Shown here in pieces: positions 8,264 through 16,715 of a stretch of DNA of 34,553 nt. A program made the position numbers and the translations under genes. The DNA is taken from positions 1-34,553 of the forward strand of contig JAEINP010000050.1 of assembly GCA_016342355.1 (NCBI GenBank), read 5' to 3'. Below the pieces are notes generated by a model. The model worked only from the letters and a program-made list of their open reading frames with translations. It did not search any database and had not been told where the DNA came from. Origin of the DNA: Desulfatibacillum sp. (GTDB lineage Bacteria; Desulfobacterota; Desulfobacteria; Desulfobacterales; Desulfatibacillaceae). Within the stretch, counting starts at the first letter, position 1, and the number at the start of each line of letters is the position of its first letter.

Positions 8264-9379
8264 TTGGGTGAAGAGCAAATAAATTTCCAGACCATCCCCA
8301 TGCATGGGAACCGCCGGAGTATTGGCTGTGATGAAACCCGCGAAAAAATCATGGATAACATGGTAATTGTGGGAGGCCCATACAGGGGTGGCACAACCAT
8401 CCTGACAGACTTCATCAATTCCCACGAAGAGATTTGCGTTGCCAGCGATTTTTTGGAAAGGGAACACACTTCCATTTTCTATTTTGCAGGCCAGACCGGC
8501 ATATGTGCATATGTAAAAAATCGCGAGTTATCCCAATATACGGCCCGGGGCCTCATCGCCAACGCCGTGTTTGACGGCGAGCACATTGTGGGGGTTACCA
8601 AGATTCTGGGAAACGGCTTCAAGAACGAACGGTTTACCTACCGGGGCGACAAGCGGTTTGTCATCAACGACCTGGGCCGGTACACCCTGCCCATCGAACA
8701 ATTCCACGCACGCCACAGGCTGGCCATGAAGCACCCTGAAGTGGCCTATTGTTTTCCCCTTTTGGCGGGGGTTTTAAGCAAGGCCAAATTTCTCCTGACC
8801 TATCGGCCCATGCAATATGTGGTTCGCTCCTGGGTGCGGGCCACCACGGCCAAACCCGGAACCTGGGCGGATTTGTTTGACGTGTGGGAAGACGACAAAG
8901 GCCGCAAGGCTTTGCCGGTGCATGTACCCAATGATATCAAGGACGCGTGGCAGGATTACAATGTTTTCCAGCGGATCGTCTGCTTTAACAACGAATTGTA
9001 CAAGGCCTTCCTGAAAGGGGTGCAAACCCTGGATAGGGATCGTTTTCTCCTACTCCATCATCAAAATCTGGTGGAGCATCCCGACCTGCACCGCAAGGCT
9101 ATCTGTAATTTCATCGGCATTTCCGACCGGTCCCGGAGCATGTTTGACTTCCAGAAGAAATTCCTCCGTAACCGCAACAAGGAAGTCACGTTTACGGACG
9201 AGCAGAACGCCCAGGCCAGGGAAGTGTTGGGGATCAGCCTTCAGGAAGCCCAGGAGGCTTTTGAGGAGCAATTTGTCAAGGAACTCACAGTGGTTCCGCG
9301 CAAGCCCAAGCCCTCGGCAACTCCCATTGAGCCGCCCAAAACCATGGTTACGCCCATGTTTTTCCAACAAAGTGCATAA
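8264..9379 (+). CDS. Sulfotransferase family protein (first of pair)
   Basis: This encodes 371 residues from a TTG at 8264. That start is chosen because GGAGGT lies 8 bases before it; the next ATG candidates (8300, 8351) have no such site. IVGGPYRGGTTIL (about 35-47) is the P-loop-like motif that binds the 5'-phosphosulfate of PAPS. YRPMQYVVRSWV (about 180-191) matches the Arg...Ser segment that binds the 3'-phosphate. LLLHHQNLVEHPDLHRKAI is the usual late helix region of the fold. These enzymes move sulfate from PAPS to sugars, lipids or peptides. The acceptor is unknown. The C-terminal 25 residues are Pro-rich. It is followed three bases later by a hydrolase gene and then a second sulfotransferase. 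Confidence 0.85.
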   Translation: MGEEQINFQTIPMHGNRRSIGCDETREKIMDNMVIVGGPYRGGTTILTDFINSHEEICVASDFLEREHTSIFYFAGQTGICAYVKNRELSQYTARGLIANAVFDGEHIVGVTKILGNGFKNERFTYRGDKRFVINDLGRYTLPIEQFHARHRLAMKHPEVAYCFPLLAGVLSKAKFLLTYRPMQYVVRSWVRATTAKPGTWADLFDVWEDDKGRKALPVHVPNDIKDAWQDYNVFQRIVCFNNELYKAFLKGVQTLDRDRFLLLHHQNLVEHPDLHRKAICNFIGISDRSRSMFDFQKKFLRNRNKEVTFTDEQNAQAREVLGISLQEAQEAFEEQFVKELTVVPRKPKPSATPIEPPKTMVTPMFFQQSA

Positions 9380-9382
9380 AAT

Positions 9383-10483
9383 ATGACAGAAACTCCTCCA
9401 AAAATTGTATGGAAGCGGAAAAGCCCGCACGCAGATCCATATGAGGTGACGACTGTCATCACCCTGCCTTCACAGGGTATGCCGGAAAAACCCCTGGTTA
9501 TTTTGCTTACCAGAGGGGTTTTTCTGCATGTTGAAAGTCCTCCCGTAAGGAATTCGAGGCAGGAAATGGCGGACAGTATCAATGCGGTCTGTGTGGAGAG
9601 TAACTGCTTTGCTGCTGATCTCTTCAACACCCCGTCGCCCTTGCATGATTATACTTTTTCCAACAAGTCCCTTGCTGCGCTGGCAAGCAAGGGGACCAAG
9701 CAAAATCTAAACTTCAAAGAATTCCTGGCTGCTTGCAAAAGGGAATCCATTCACCCGGAGTTACGGTACTCCTTTAAGAGACTCCCCAAAGGCCTGGAGC
9801 ATCTTTTTTTCCTGCAGGCTTTTGATATATTCACCGGTTTTCTAAAGGCCCTGGATGTATTGAAAAATAATGACATAACCCCTGCCCGGACCGTGGCGGC
9901 AGGTTATTCCCATGGCGGCAATATGGTACACATATGCAATGCCATGTGGCCTGGCTTTTTTTCTGTGGTGGTGGATGATTCATCCTTAATTGATTGGAAC
10001 TTTATAAAAATCCCGAGAAAATCCTCTGTAAAAATGGACGGAGTTGCCACGACATTCATCCATGAGTTTTCCAAATGGGCGAACGTTTTGGAACCGGACT
10101 TATACTATCCGGAAAAATTATATTCCGAGACGCATGGAGGACTTCCTCCCTCCCCCATTTTTTTCTTTGCCACAGAGGAAGATGTTATCGCTGGCGCCAA
10201 AGAAAAGGAAAATATCTGGGCTAACAGAAAGGGATGCCACGTATTTGTGGCAAACAGAAAGAATTTATATCTTGACGGGCTATACAACTCAGGCGGTCAT
10301 GCGGATTCCGACCGAGCGGCTCTTATACAAAAGGCGTTGGAACTAACGCCTTCACCGAACGGGGCTGCCAAAGCAAAAGTCCCGGACGGCATTCAGTTCA
10401 AAACCCAGAACTATATATACACGGTGGACCACCCTTTTACCGGGGAGGAGGCCGTCTCAATCAAGCCTTTGAAGGGAGAATAA
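9383..10483 (+). CDS. Alpha/beta hydrolase, possibly DUF2920-like
   Basis: This product has 366 residues; the ATG is three bases after the preceding stop, with no clear ribosome binding site, so it is probably translated by coupling. ARTVAAGYSHGGNMVHIC contains the nucleophile elbow GxSxG with S176. VVVDDSSLIDW follows. A late GGHADSD with H306 could supply the catalytic His, and FATEEDVIAG a catalytic acid. There is no signal peptide, so it should act in the cytoplasm. The pattern around the nucleophile reminds me of DUF2920 proteins found near flagellin-glycan genes in Campylobacter, but I cannot confirm it. Codon use is more AT-rich than in both flanking genes, suggesting separate acquisition. 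It may act on the same substrate as the flanking sulfotransferases. Confidence 0.75.
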   Translation: MTETPPKIVWKRKSPHADPYEVTTVITLPSQGMPEKPLVILLTRGVFLHVESPPVRNSRQEMADSINAVCVESNCFAADLFNTPSPLHDYTFSNKSLAALASKGTKQNLNFKEFLAACKRESIHPELRYSFKRLPKGLEHLFFLQAFDIFTGFLKALDVLKNNDITPARTVAAGYSHGGNMVHICNAMWPGFFSVVVDDSSLIDWNFIKIPRKSSVKMDGVATTFIHEFSKWANVLEPDLYYPEKLYSETHGGLPPSPIFFFATEEDVIAGAKEKENIWANRKGCHVFVANRKNLYLDGLYNSGGHADSDRAALIQKALELTPSPNGAAKAKVPDGIQFKTQNYIYTVDHPFTGEEAVSIKPLKGE

Positions 10484-10490
10484 CCGGCAT

Positions 10491-11312
10491 ATGATCATTG
10501 TATCGGGCACCTACCGTACCGGCACCAGTCTGATGATGCAAATCATGGAAGAGGCGGGATTTGACGTCCTGGGCGAAAAATTTCCCAAGGCCTGGAAAGG
10601 GACCAACAACCACCTGAACAAGGAAGGCTTTTACGAGTCCCGTTGGATTGACAAGGGCGTCAACAAGGAAAACTGCCAACTGGCGCCTAAGGCCACCCAG
10701 CTTAAGGCCTGCAAGGTATTCACCCACGGGCTGGCCACCACGGACATCGAATTCATGGACAAGGTGGTCCTCATGACCCGGGACTGGCGCGAGCAGCAGC
10801 GTTCCGCCACCATTCTGGACGAGACGAACCGGTCATCCCATGGCAAAAAGCCGGTGGGGTATTATCCTCCGGGCCAGGTGTTTCTGGTCAATTACGCCAA
10901 GTTCCTGGCTGATTTTTCCAAACGGAAATATCCGGCCATTGTGGTGGACTTTAACGACCTCATTTCCCAGCCCCAGAAAACCTGCCAACGAATCCGGAAT
11001 TTTTTAGGCGCCGGACGATTTGACCTGGCCGCCCAACGTATCAAACCCAAACTGAAAACCGTGGATGAAAGAGGCAAGGAGTGGCAGGAGCCTTTTCACC
11101 TTTTCATGGACCGTTTTTACAAAAAGCTGAAAACCGGGCATCTGGAAGCAACATTTTTGAAAGAGGCCCAGGTCTGGATCAACAAAGTTTCCCCGGAAAT
11201 CCAAAAATACAATGAACTGAGAAAAGAGGACGAAGAAGCCGGAAAAGTCCCGGAAGTCCAGGGCAATGACGCCGAATCTTCCGGCCAGGAACCTGCTTCG
11301 TCCGCAGCCTGA
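10491..11312 (+). CDS. Sulfotransferase-like protein (second of pair)
   Basis: This encodes 273 residues starting 7 bases after the hydrolase stop, with GGGAG before the ATG. The protein begins at once with MIIVSGTYRTGTSLM, the PAPS 5'-phosphosulfate loop (residues 5-13). R97 and S105 in RDWREQQRSA form the 3'-phosphate motif. IVVDFNDLISQPQKTCQRIRNFLG matches the common C-terminal region of Sulfotransfer_3-type proteins. The last 45 residues are charged and then Ala/Ser/Gln-rich, probably disordered. It is shorter than and clearly different in sequence from the first sulfotransferase, so the pair probably has two acceptor sites or substrates rather than being a recent duplication. Confidence 0.85.
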   Translation: MIIVSGTYRTGTSLMMQIMEEAGFDVLGEKFPKAWKGTNNHLNKEGFYESRWIDKGVNKENCQLAPKATQLKACKVFTHGLATTDIEFMDKVVLMTRDWREQQRSATILDETNRSSHGKKPVGYYPPGQVFLVNYAKFLADFSKRKYPAIVVDFNDLISQPQKTCQRIRNFLGAGRFDLAAQRIKPKLKTVDERGKEWQEPFHLFMDRFYKKLKTGHLEATFLKEAQVWINKVSPEIQKYNELRKEDEEAGKVPEVQGNDAESSGQEPASSAA

Positions 11313-11364
11313 CCCGCTGAAAACCACTCTGCATTATCTGCCAAACCCTTCTTGGATCACTACT

Positions 11365-11383
11365 GGGCCGGGAAATCCGGCCC
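11365..11383 (+). terminator. Hairpin after the sulfotransferase unit
   Basis: GGGCCGG, a GAAAT loop and CCGGCCC form a perfect 7-bp stem 53 bases after the last stop codon. Only a short T-rich stretch (CCTTTCT) follows, so it is a weak intrinsic terminator at best. Confidence 0.4.
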
Positions 11384-12211
11384 AAGCCTTTCTGTCAAGG
11401 TTTACGCAAGCAATTTTCACCGTCGACGGAAAGCCTTCCCCGTACAATGAGGTTGTCAGTGATCTTGATTCCATTCCTCCGGAAAAAAAATCAGTAACGA
11501 ACTCATAAGGGACGCTGATACGGACCGTGATAACCGGCTGGGAGTTCCGAACGCTCTCCATGTTCTGCAAAAAATGGCGGAAGCACAGTAAATTCTTTAG
11601 AGGTTCATGCTCCTGAAAGCCGTGTGATTTCTCCAATGTTTTATCTGAAATCAAGTGGTACTATTTGATTTTTCAAGATATTATTAGACTGCATTCAGGC
11701 CTCCCTGACTACAATGCCCCCTGATGGTGGGAAAATGCCTGTTACAATGGCCCTTTCAACCTTCCCTACCTATAAAATCCATTGCAATTTTCCCAAAATT
11801 TTGTCACCATTGACCGGGTATAATTTGTTTTCCGTTACGATCAGAGGCATTTTTACAGGTTCTTTTGTCGATAACAGAAAAGGACCGTTTTTTTTGGGGA
11901 AAACAACTGCACAAGGAGCGATTGCTCTCGTTGTAAACGGCTCTAAGATCAGGATATGGTTCGCAGGTTTGATGGATAGGTTGCCCCAAGTAGGTGCATT
12001 ACCCGCCAGGACTTACCGCACTGCCAATCTGTTCGCCGCTTCTTCCCAAAAACACCATCCGTTTTTTACACATCCCGTAAGCCGGGGGATTTTCATTGGA
12101 TCTGCTGCCCGGATTTGGTCCAGGCGGGCTGATGGCGTCTTATGATCAAAAGCCGCTTCCCGCTTGTTCATCGCTGGGGAGAGTACCGTTTTTTAACAAA
12201 AGGGAGGAAGT
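11384..12211. other. Gene-poor region upstream of the first Cache/MCP cassette
   Basis: No intact gene is supported. It holds a dockerin-like remnant (to 11591, listed separately) and an isolated TATAAT at 11819 without a matching -35 box. An open frame at 11714-12145 has no ribosome binding site and an unlikely composition. The last 60 bases lead into the first Cache gene with a clean GGGAGG. Confidence 0.55.
11466..11591 (+). pseudogene. Dockerin/EF-hand-like fragment, frameshifted
   Basis: The frame ending at the TAA at 11589-11591 gives ISNELIRD-ADTDRDNRLGVPNALHVLQKM-AEAQ. The Asp pattern D-A-D-T-D-R-D-N followed by L-G-V-P-N-A-L-H-V-L-Q is the calcium loop plus helix of a dockerin-type repeat, like the one at the end of the beta-helix protein in this window. 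This frame is closed upstream by TGA at 11466. A different frame (ending TAA at 11506) runs up to a run of eight A at 11483-11490, and a one-base slip there would join them. I take it as the 3' remnant of a secreted protein gene. Confidence 0.35.
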
Positions 12212-12694
12212 ATGAAAACTTTGCAGAGATTGGTTCCGTGTGTGTTGTTCCTTGTGATTGTTTTGATGTCTTGTGGCCCTGTTTTTGCCGGAGAGAGCGC
12301 CACTGCCGATGAATGCAAGGCACAAGTTCAGAAGGCAGTGGACCTTGCCGCCAAGATGGGCATAGAAAAGGCTATTCAAACACTTAATGATCCCAAGGGA
12401 CCCTTTGTCTGGAAAGATTCCTATGTGTTCTGCCTGGATCTGGACAAACGCCTTGTCATTGCCCATCCCACCAATCCCAAACTCATCGGCAAGGACTGGG
12501 CCATGAGCGCCAAGGATGTGAAAGGCAAGATGTTCTTCGCCGAATTTGTCAAAGTCTCCCAGGATCCCGGAGAAGGATGGGTGGAGTATTGGTGGCCCAA
12601 ACCGGGAGAAACCGAGGCTTCAAAGAAAAACGCCTATGTCCTGAAGGTACCAGGCATGCCCTATTCCATGGGCGCTGGAGCCTATACGGAATAA
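12212..12694 (+). CDS. Secreted single-Cache sensor protein (cassette 1)
   Basis: This encodes 160 residues with GGGAGG before the ATG. A signal peptide (1-26, ending VFA) precedes one small domain. NDPKGPFVWKDSYVFCLDLD, IAHPTNPKLIGKD, the GKMFFAEF segment and EGWVEYWWPKPGE are the typical string of an sCache_2 domain. The end, PGMPYSMGAGAYTE, completes that fold. Such domains usually sit inside chemoreceptors or histidine kinases and bind small organic acids. Here the domain is free in the periplasm (an alternative is lipid anchoring at C21 in LMSCGP). The chemoreceptor gene starts 77 bases downstream, so the protein probably serves as that receptor's ligand-binding partner. The same pair recurs at 15.8-18.7 kb. 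Confidence 0.88.
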   Translation: MKTLQRLVPCVLFLVIVLMSCGPVFAGESATADECKAQVQKAVDLAAKMGIEKAIQTLNDPKGPFVWKDSYVFCLDLDKRLVIAHPTNPKLIGKDWAMSAKDVKGKMFFAEFVKVSQDPGEGWVEYWWPKPGETEASKKNAYVLKVPGMPYSMGAGAYTE

Positions 12695-12771
12695 CAGTGC
12701 TCTAGCATTACAGTCAGTTGCATTTTTTTGATTGCCTGCCCCACGGGTCGGTGGCAGACGGGAGTAAAGTT

Positions 12772-14823
12772 ATGCTTTTATCTAAAATCAGGTCTTCCAG
12801 TATTGGAGGACGCATTACCTTTCTGACATTCATGGGGCTTCTGCTCATGGGCACTATCGCCGGGATGAATGGGGTGCTGAACCTGAAAAAGACCACCGCC
12901 ACCAGGGTGGAACGCATGAGTCATGTCATCACTCTTAATGTGGTGAACAGCATGAAGCTGGAAGAGGGGTTCATGAACAATCCGGACCCAGCCATCCTGG
13001 AACAGCTTGATCAACTCCAGGAAAAGGTGCGGGCCGCCACCAAGGGGATCGAAGACCGGGCCTCGGGAAACGGCGGCAACCCCCTGTGGGTGGATATCGT
13101 GAATACCGTCAAGGGAACCTGGCAGGCCGTCCAAGGGGGAGACACGGGCCCGGATATTCAGGAGTTGGGGGCCGCCATTGGCGTAAGTTTGGATAAACAC
13201 GCCGATCTTTTCCAGAAAGCCGCTGCCAATACCCAGTCTATCGCGGAAACGCAAAAGAAAATGGCGGATATCCTGGCCGAGGCGAGAAAAACATTAGAAG
13301 GATTCGTAGCGGACATTGACCGCACGGAAGTCGCGCTCATGATAAAAAAGGGCAAAACCCTGGATGCCAGCCAGGTGGCCCTGCGAAGCGAAGCCAAAGA
13401 CCTCCAGCGCACTGCTGAACTGGCCATGGCCCATGTACAAACATTAGTGTATGTGGGCAATGTGGATGGGTATGTTGATTCCAGGGAAGCAACCCTCGAG
13501 GCGTTTTCACTCTATTTGAATAATACGATAACTGCCCTGGATGCCCTGAAAGAACCAAAATTTGCTACGCTGACCGACACATACCGCAAGGCCGGCAATG
13601 AGTTTCTTGCCCTTGAAAAGGCCATCCTGGAAAAATGTAAAATTAAACGAGACCTGGGCGCCGCCCTTGAAGGCACCCGGAAGGAAGTCCGGGACGCCAG
13701 TGACAAAATCACCCAGCATACGGAAAAAAGCATCTACATGAGCGAAAGCATCCAGCATGCTGTGGGATACACGGTTGTGGTCCTAGGCCTGATAACCATG
13801 ACCTTGCTGGGTTATGGTATCAACCGGTCCATTGTCAGGCCTGTGAGGCTGGTGGTGGAAGGCCTCAAAAACATTTCGGAAGGAGAAGGGGATCTTACAG
13901 TCCGGCTTTCCGTGCGGGATGAATCCGAAATGGGGGAACTGGCCCGGTTTTTCAACCTTTTTGTGGCGAAACAGCACACCATGATCCACAAAATCATGGA
14001 GGCGGCCCACTCTCTGGGAGCGTTCACCGCTGACGTGACCACCACCGCTTCCCAATTGGCCGCCAGCGCGGCCGAAGAAACCACCAGTGTGGCCGAGGTG
14101 ACCACCACCACGGAAGAAGTCAAGCAAACCGTGGCTCTTTCCAGCGAAAAGGCCGAAATGGTGGCCCAGGAGTCCGATGCCATGTCCCTGGTTTCCAAAG
14201 CTGGCATGGATGTAACCCACAGAGCCTCCCAGGGCATGGGCAATATTATGGAGGAAATGGAGTACATTGCCCAAAGTATTGTCAAGCTCAGCGAACAAAC
14301 CCAAAGCATTGAAGAAATCATCAATGCCGTGAGCGAACTTTCCAACCAGTCGGATCTGCTTTCAGTCAATGCCTCCATCGAAGCAGCCAAGGCTGGCGAA
14401 TTCGGAAAAGGATTTGCCGTGGTGGCCCAGGAAGTGAAAAACCTGGCACGCCAGTCCAGGGAATCCGCCAACCAGGTCCGCCGTATTCTCCAGGAAATCC
14501 ACCGGGCCACGGACGAGGCTGTCATGGCCGCCGAGCGGGGCGCTAAAGCCGTGGAGGTGGGAAGAACCCTTTCTGTGGAATCGGGCAAGGCCATTGAGGA
14601 ACTGACCAATAGTATTGAACAGTCCGTCCGCTCCGCCGCCCAGATCGCCTCCTCATGCCGCCAGCAACTGGCTGGCATGGAGCAACTGGATATGGCCATG
14701 CGCAGCATCAGCGTTTCCAGCGGGCAGAACCTGGACAGCTCAAAACGCCTGGAGGACCTGACCAAGGGCCTCAGGGACCTGGGCAACAGCCTGGAAAGCC
14801 AGACCAGACGCTTTAAACTTTAA
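12772..14823 (+). CDS. Methyl-accepting chemotaxis protein (cassette 1)
   Basis: This encodes 683 residues from the ATG at 12772, which has GGAG 7 bases before it; an upstream TTG at 12718 has none. Membrane helix 1 spans about 14-33. The periplasmic part (about 34-328) is helical, with no Cache or PAS signature. Membrane helix 2 spans about 330-350. A HAMP domain follows ([20 protein letters not shown] to about 405), then a long coiled-coil signalling domain. Its hairpin tip is [19 protein letters not shown] and [16 protein letters not shown] (about 523-560), where CheA/CheW bind. There is no C-terminal NWETF-type tether; it ends RRFKL. The periplasmic part may bind the Cache protein encoded just upstream. 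Confidence 0.93.
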   Translation: MLLSKIRSSSIGGRITFLTFMGLLLMGTIAGMNGVLNLKKTTATRVERMSHVITLNVVNSMKLEEGFMNNPDPAILEQLDQLQEKVRAATKGIEDRASGNGGNPLWVDIVNTVKGTWQAVQGGDTGPDIQELGAAIGVSLDKHADLFQKAAANTQSIAETQKKMADILAEARKTLEGFVADIDRTEVALMIKKGKTLDASQVALRSEAKDLQRTAELAMAHVQTLVYVGNVDGYVDSREATLEAFSLYLNNTITALDALKEPKFATLTDTYRKAGNEFLALEKAILEKCKIKRDLGAALEGTRKEVRDASDKITQHTEKSIYMSESIQHAVGYTVVVLGLITMTLLGYGINRSIVRPVRLVVEGLKNISEGEGDLTVRLSVRDESEMGELARFFNLFVAKQHTMIHKIMEAAHSLGAFTADVTTTASQLAASAAEETTSVAEVTTTTEEVKQTVALSSEKAEMVAQESDAMSLVSKAGMDVTHRASQGMGNIMEEMEYIAQSIVKLSEQTQSIEEIINAVSELSNQSDLLSVNASIEAAKAGEFGKGFAVVAQEVKNLARQSRESANQVRRILQEIHRATDEAVMAAERGAKAVEVGRTLSVESGKAIEELTNSIEQSVRSAAQIASSCRQQLAGMEQLDMAMRSISVSSGQNLDSSKRLEDLTKGLRDLGNSLESQTRRFKL

Positions 14824-14857
14824 TTATTGGCATTCCATCCAAATTCCACCAATTCCT

Positions 14858-14890
14858 TGCAGCCGGGGATAAAAAAAATCCCCGGCTGCA
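14858..14890. terminator. Perfect 13-bp hairpin between convergent genes
   Basis: TGCAGCCGGGGAT and ATCCCCGGCTGCA form a perfect stem around a loop of seven A. It lies just after the first MCP and also at the 3' end of the opposite-strand gene. There is no T run after the stem on either strand, so it could stop transcription by another route or protect 3' ends. Confidence 0.5.
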
Positions 14891-14930
14891 ATAGCCATTC
14901 TCTCAACCCCCTTGGCGTAACGACCAGTTA

Positions 14931-15374
14931 TTACCTTCCAAGGGCGAAAAAGAAATGATCCCCGGCCCCGGTTTCCCTGTTCACCCCTCCAAGACCCAGG
15001 CATAGATCAGGCCCCAAGGGCTTGATTTCATCATATAACATGTTCCGGACAAATCCCGGCAGCCCCGAGTCGTCATAATGAAGGGCAACCGAACGGGTAT
15101 TCCTCCACCGGGACGTCCCTTCCACTGCCCGGAATCGCCCCATCCTCAACCAAGGGCCGAAAAAGAACCACTTGTTGGCATTAAAGTCCACCCCAAACGG
15201 CGTATGGGCAAAAGGCCGGGAAACCCAGTGCAAGGGTCTCCTGGACCCTGCAACATCCAGGCGCAACAAATGGCGCCCCCAAAACCTGCCCGTGGGCGCA
15301 ACAAGGTTACCATCCTTAGTGAAAACGGCCTCCAGTTCCTCCACAGTGCATTGAACCAAATCCTGAATGTCCAT
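14931..15374 (-). CDS. Conserved-looking protein of unknown function
   Basis: This encodes 147 residues from an ATG at 15374 with AGGGA nearby. There is no signal peptide or membrane helix. It is rich in aromatic residues and Gly: GRFWGRHLLRLD, FNANKWFFFGPWLRMGRF, then SVALHYDDSGLPGFVRNMLYDE, and a closing DLCLGLGG...FFFALGR. The order (a G-x-W-x-G-like start, W/F-rich strands, then a LGLGG-FFxL end) suggests a small beta-barrel of lipocalin type and loosely recalls GXWXG/DUF4334 proteins, but I am not sure. It sits alone on the minus strand between the two Cache/MCP cassettes. Confidence 0.65.
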   Translation of the reverse strand: MDIQDLVQCTVEELEAVFTKDGNLVAPTGRFWGRHLLRLDVAGSRRPLHWVSRPFAHTPFGVDFNANKWFFFGPWLRMGRFRAVEGTSRWRNTRSVALHYDDSGLPGFVRNMLYDEIKPLGPDLCLGLGGVNRETGAGDHFFFALGR

Positions 15375-15814
15375 TCCATTTCCCTTGAATAAATGTCACG
15401 CAGTTTTTTACCTTGTTATATCATTCACAAATGACGAACAAATTTAGTAGGCAAGAATTTTTCACATTTTTTGCTTAACATAACGTAGTACGTTTACAAG
15501 ACACCTTGGGCCATGTTATTTTTTTCTGAAAAGCGATTCTTCCCGGGCGCTTTTTTTTACTGACCATAAACTCCATCGACTTTTTTCCAGGCAAAGTCCC
15601 TGGCCGATCCATCCGGCTTTGGGCTCCCTTGCCGTTACTGGTGATTTGCACCATGAACGCGTTGCCTCGTCGCCCAATCATTGAGCTGTTCCATGCCCCT
15701 TTAGGTGCAATCCGGCATTCACTTTTTCAGCATTCTTCCATCTTTCCACTCTCCGTAGAAAGGTTTATTGCCATTAATAATAACGGATTTTTTCTCAAAG
15801 CGAAAGGAAAACAC
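15375..15814. other. AT-rich divergent control region before the second cassette
   Basis: No gene is supported. It separates the minus-strand unknown gene from the second Cache gene and is AT-rich, as expected for promoters. A 13-base palindrome AACGTA-G-TACGTT lies at 15482-15494. I cannot assign a promoter with confidence. Confidence 0.5.
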
Positions 15815-16306
15815 ATGGATAGACTGGTATGTAAAATTCTCTGGATAGGTTGGGTTTTTGCCGCTCTGGCCTGTATTGGAAGCGCTTGGGCTGCTGACAA
15901 TTTCGCCACCAAAGATGAATGTGTGGAACAATGCAAAAAGGCCGCCGAGTATATCAGCCAAGTGGGCATTGACAAGGCCCTGGAGGTCATGAATGATCCC
16001 AAAGGGCCTTTTGTGTGGAAAGACTCTTATGTCTTTGTTGCGGACACGGAACAAAAGATCAACATAGCCCACCCCGTCAAGCCTGCGCTCAATAACAAGG
16101 CATGGGTTATGACGGTCAAAGATGTCAACGGCAAGATGTTTTTTGCCGAATTTATGGAGACGGCTCTGTCCCCCGGAGAGGGATGGGTTCACTATATGTG
16201 GCCTAAGCCCGGAGAACAGGAACCCGTGCCCAAGTCCACCTATATTTACCGGGTTCCCGGGACTCCCTATGCCACGGGTGCGGGCATTTACGACAACCCG
16301 ATGTAG
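15815..16306 (+). CDS. Secreted single-Cache sensor protein (cassette 2)
   Basis: This encodes 163 residues; the ATG at 15815 follows AAAGGAAAA. The frame is open further upstream, but that part is not protein-like. A signal peptide (to about residue 26, SAWA) precedes an sCache_2 domain closely related to that of cassette 1: NDPKGPFVWKDSYVFVAD, IAHPVKPALNNKAW, GKMFFAEFME, EGWVHYMWPKPGE and PGTPYATGAGIYD. Two cysteines (DECVEQC) near the mature N terminus replace the single one in cassette 1. Conserved core with altered ligand-pocket residues (HPVKPALNNKAW against HPTNPKLIGKDW) suggests a different ligand. The partner receptor starts 410 bases downstream, much farther away than in cassette 1. 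Confidence 0.88.
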   Translation: MDRLVCKILWIGWVFAALACIGSAWAADNFATKDECVEQCKKAAEYISQVGIDKALEVMNDPKGPFVWKDSYVFVADTEQKINIAHPVKPALNNKAWVMTVKDVNGKMFFAEFMETALSPGEGWVHYMWPKPGEQEPVPKSTYIYRVPGTPYATGAGIYDNPM

Positions 16307-16715
16307 CCTGTCCAACCTTGCCGGCGCCCTGTCGATACAAAGGTGTAGCATGGAACGATGGGAAAAACTGAACCGGTTCTTCTTGTCTTGGTTATGGCGG
16401 CATGATATGGGTATTTCGTTTTTTGAACTTGTAGGGCCATTATTGAGGGGGACAACTCCAAACACACAATCGGTTGCAAACCGCTGTATACCCGTGCTTA
16501 TAATTTTTGCGAGGTTTGTTTTTTGTAATGGCAAGCAGTTTTTCCGATTTTCGTAAAACCCGGCAGCAAATGAGATTCTTCCCTTGTTTTCCGCATCCTG
16601 CGGCAACAAAACTCACCCGACCGGGACTTTACACAGAATACTTCCAGGCTACCAGATTGTTGCGGTATCCATAACGGGCCAGACCTATTCCCTGACCTGA
16701 ACAGGAGTGGTGTTC
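16307..16715. other. Gap between Cache protein 2 and its chemoreceptor
   Basis: This 409-base stretch has no convincing gene and no clear terminator, only a small CCGCA-TCC-TGCGG hairpin near 16591. It may hold a separate promoter for the second chemoreceptor. Confidence 0.5.

Noticed and set aside
11714-12145. 143-residue + strand frame before the first Cache gene
   Set aside because: No ribosome binding site and no recognisable domain; composition is that of non-coding DNA.
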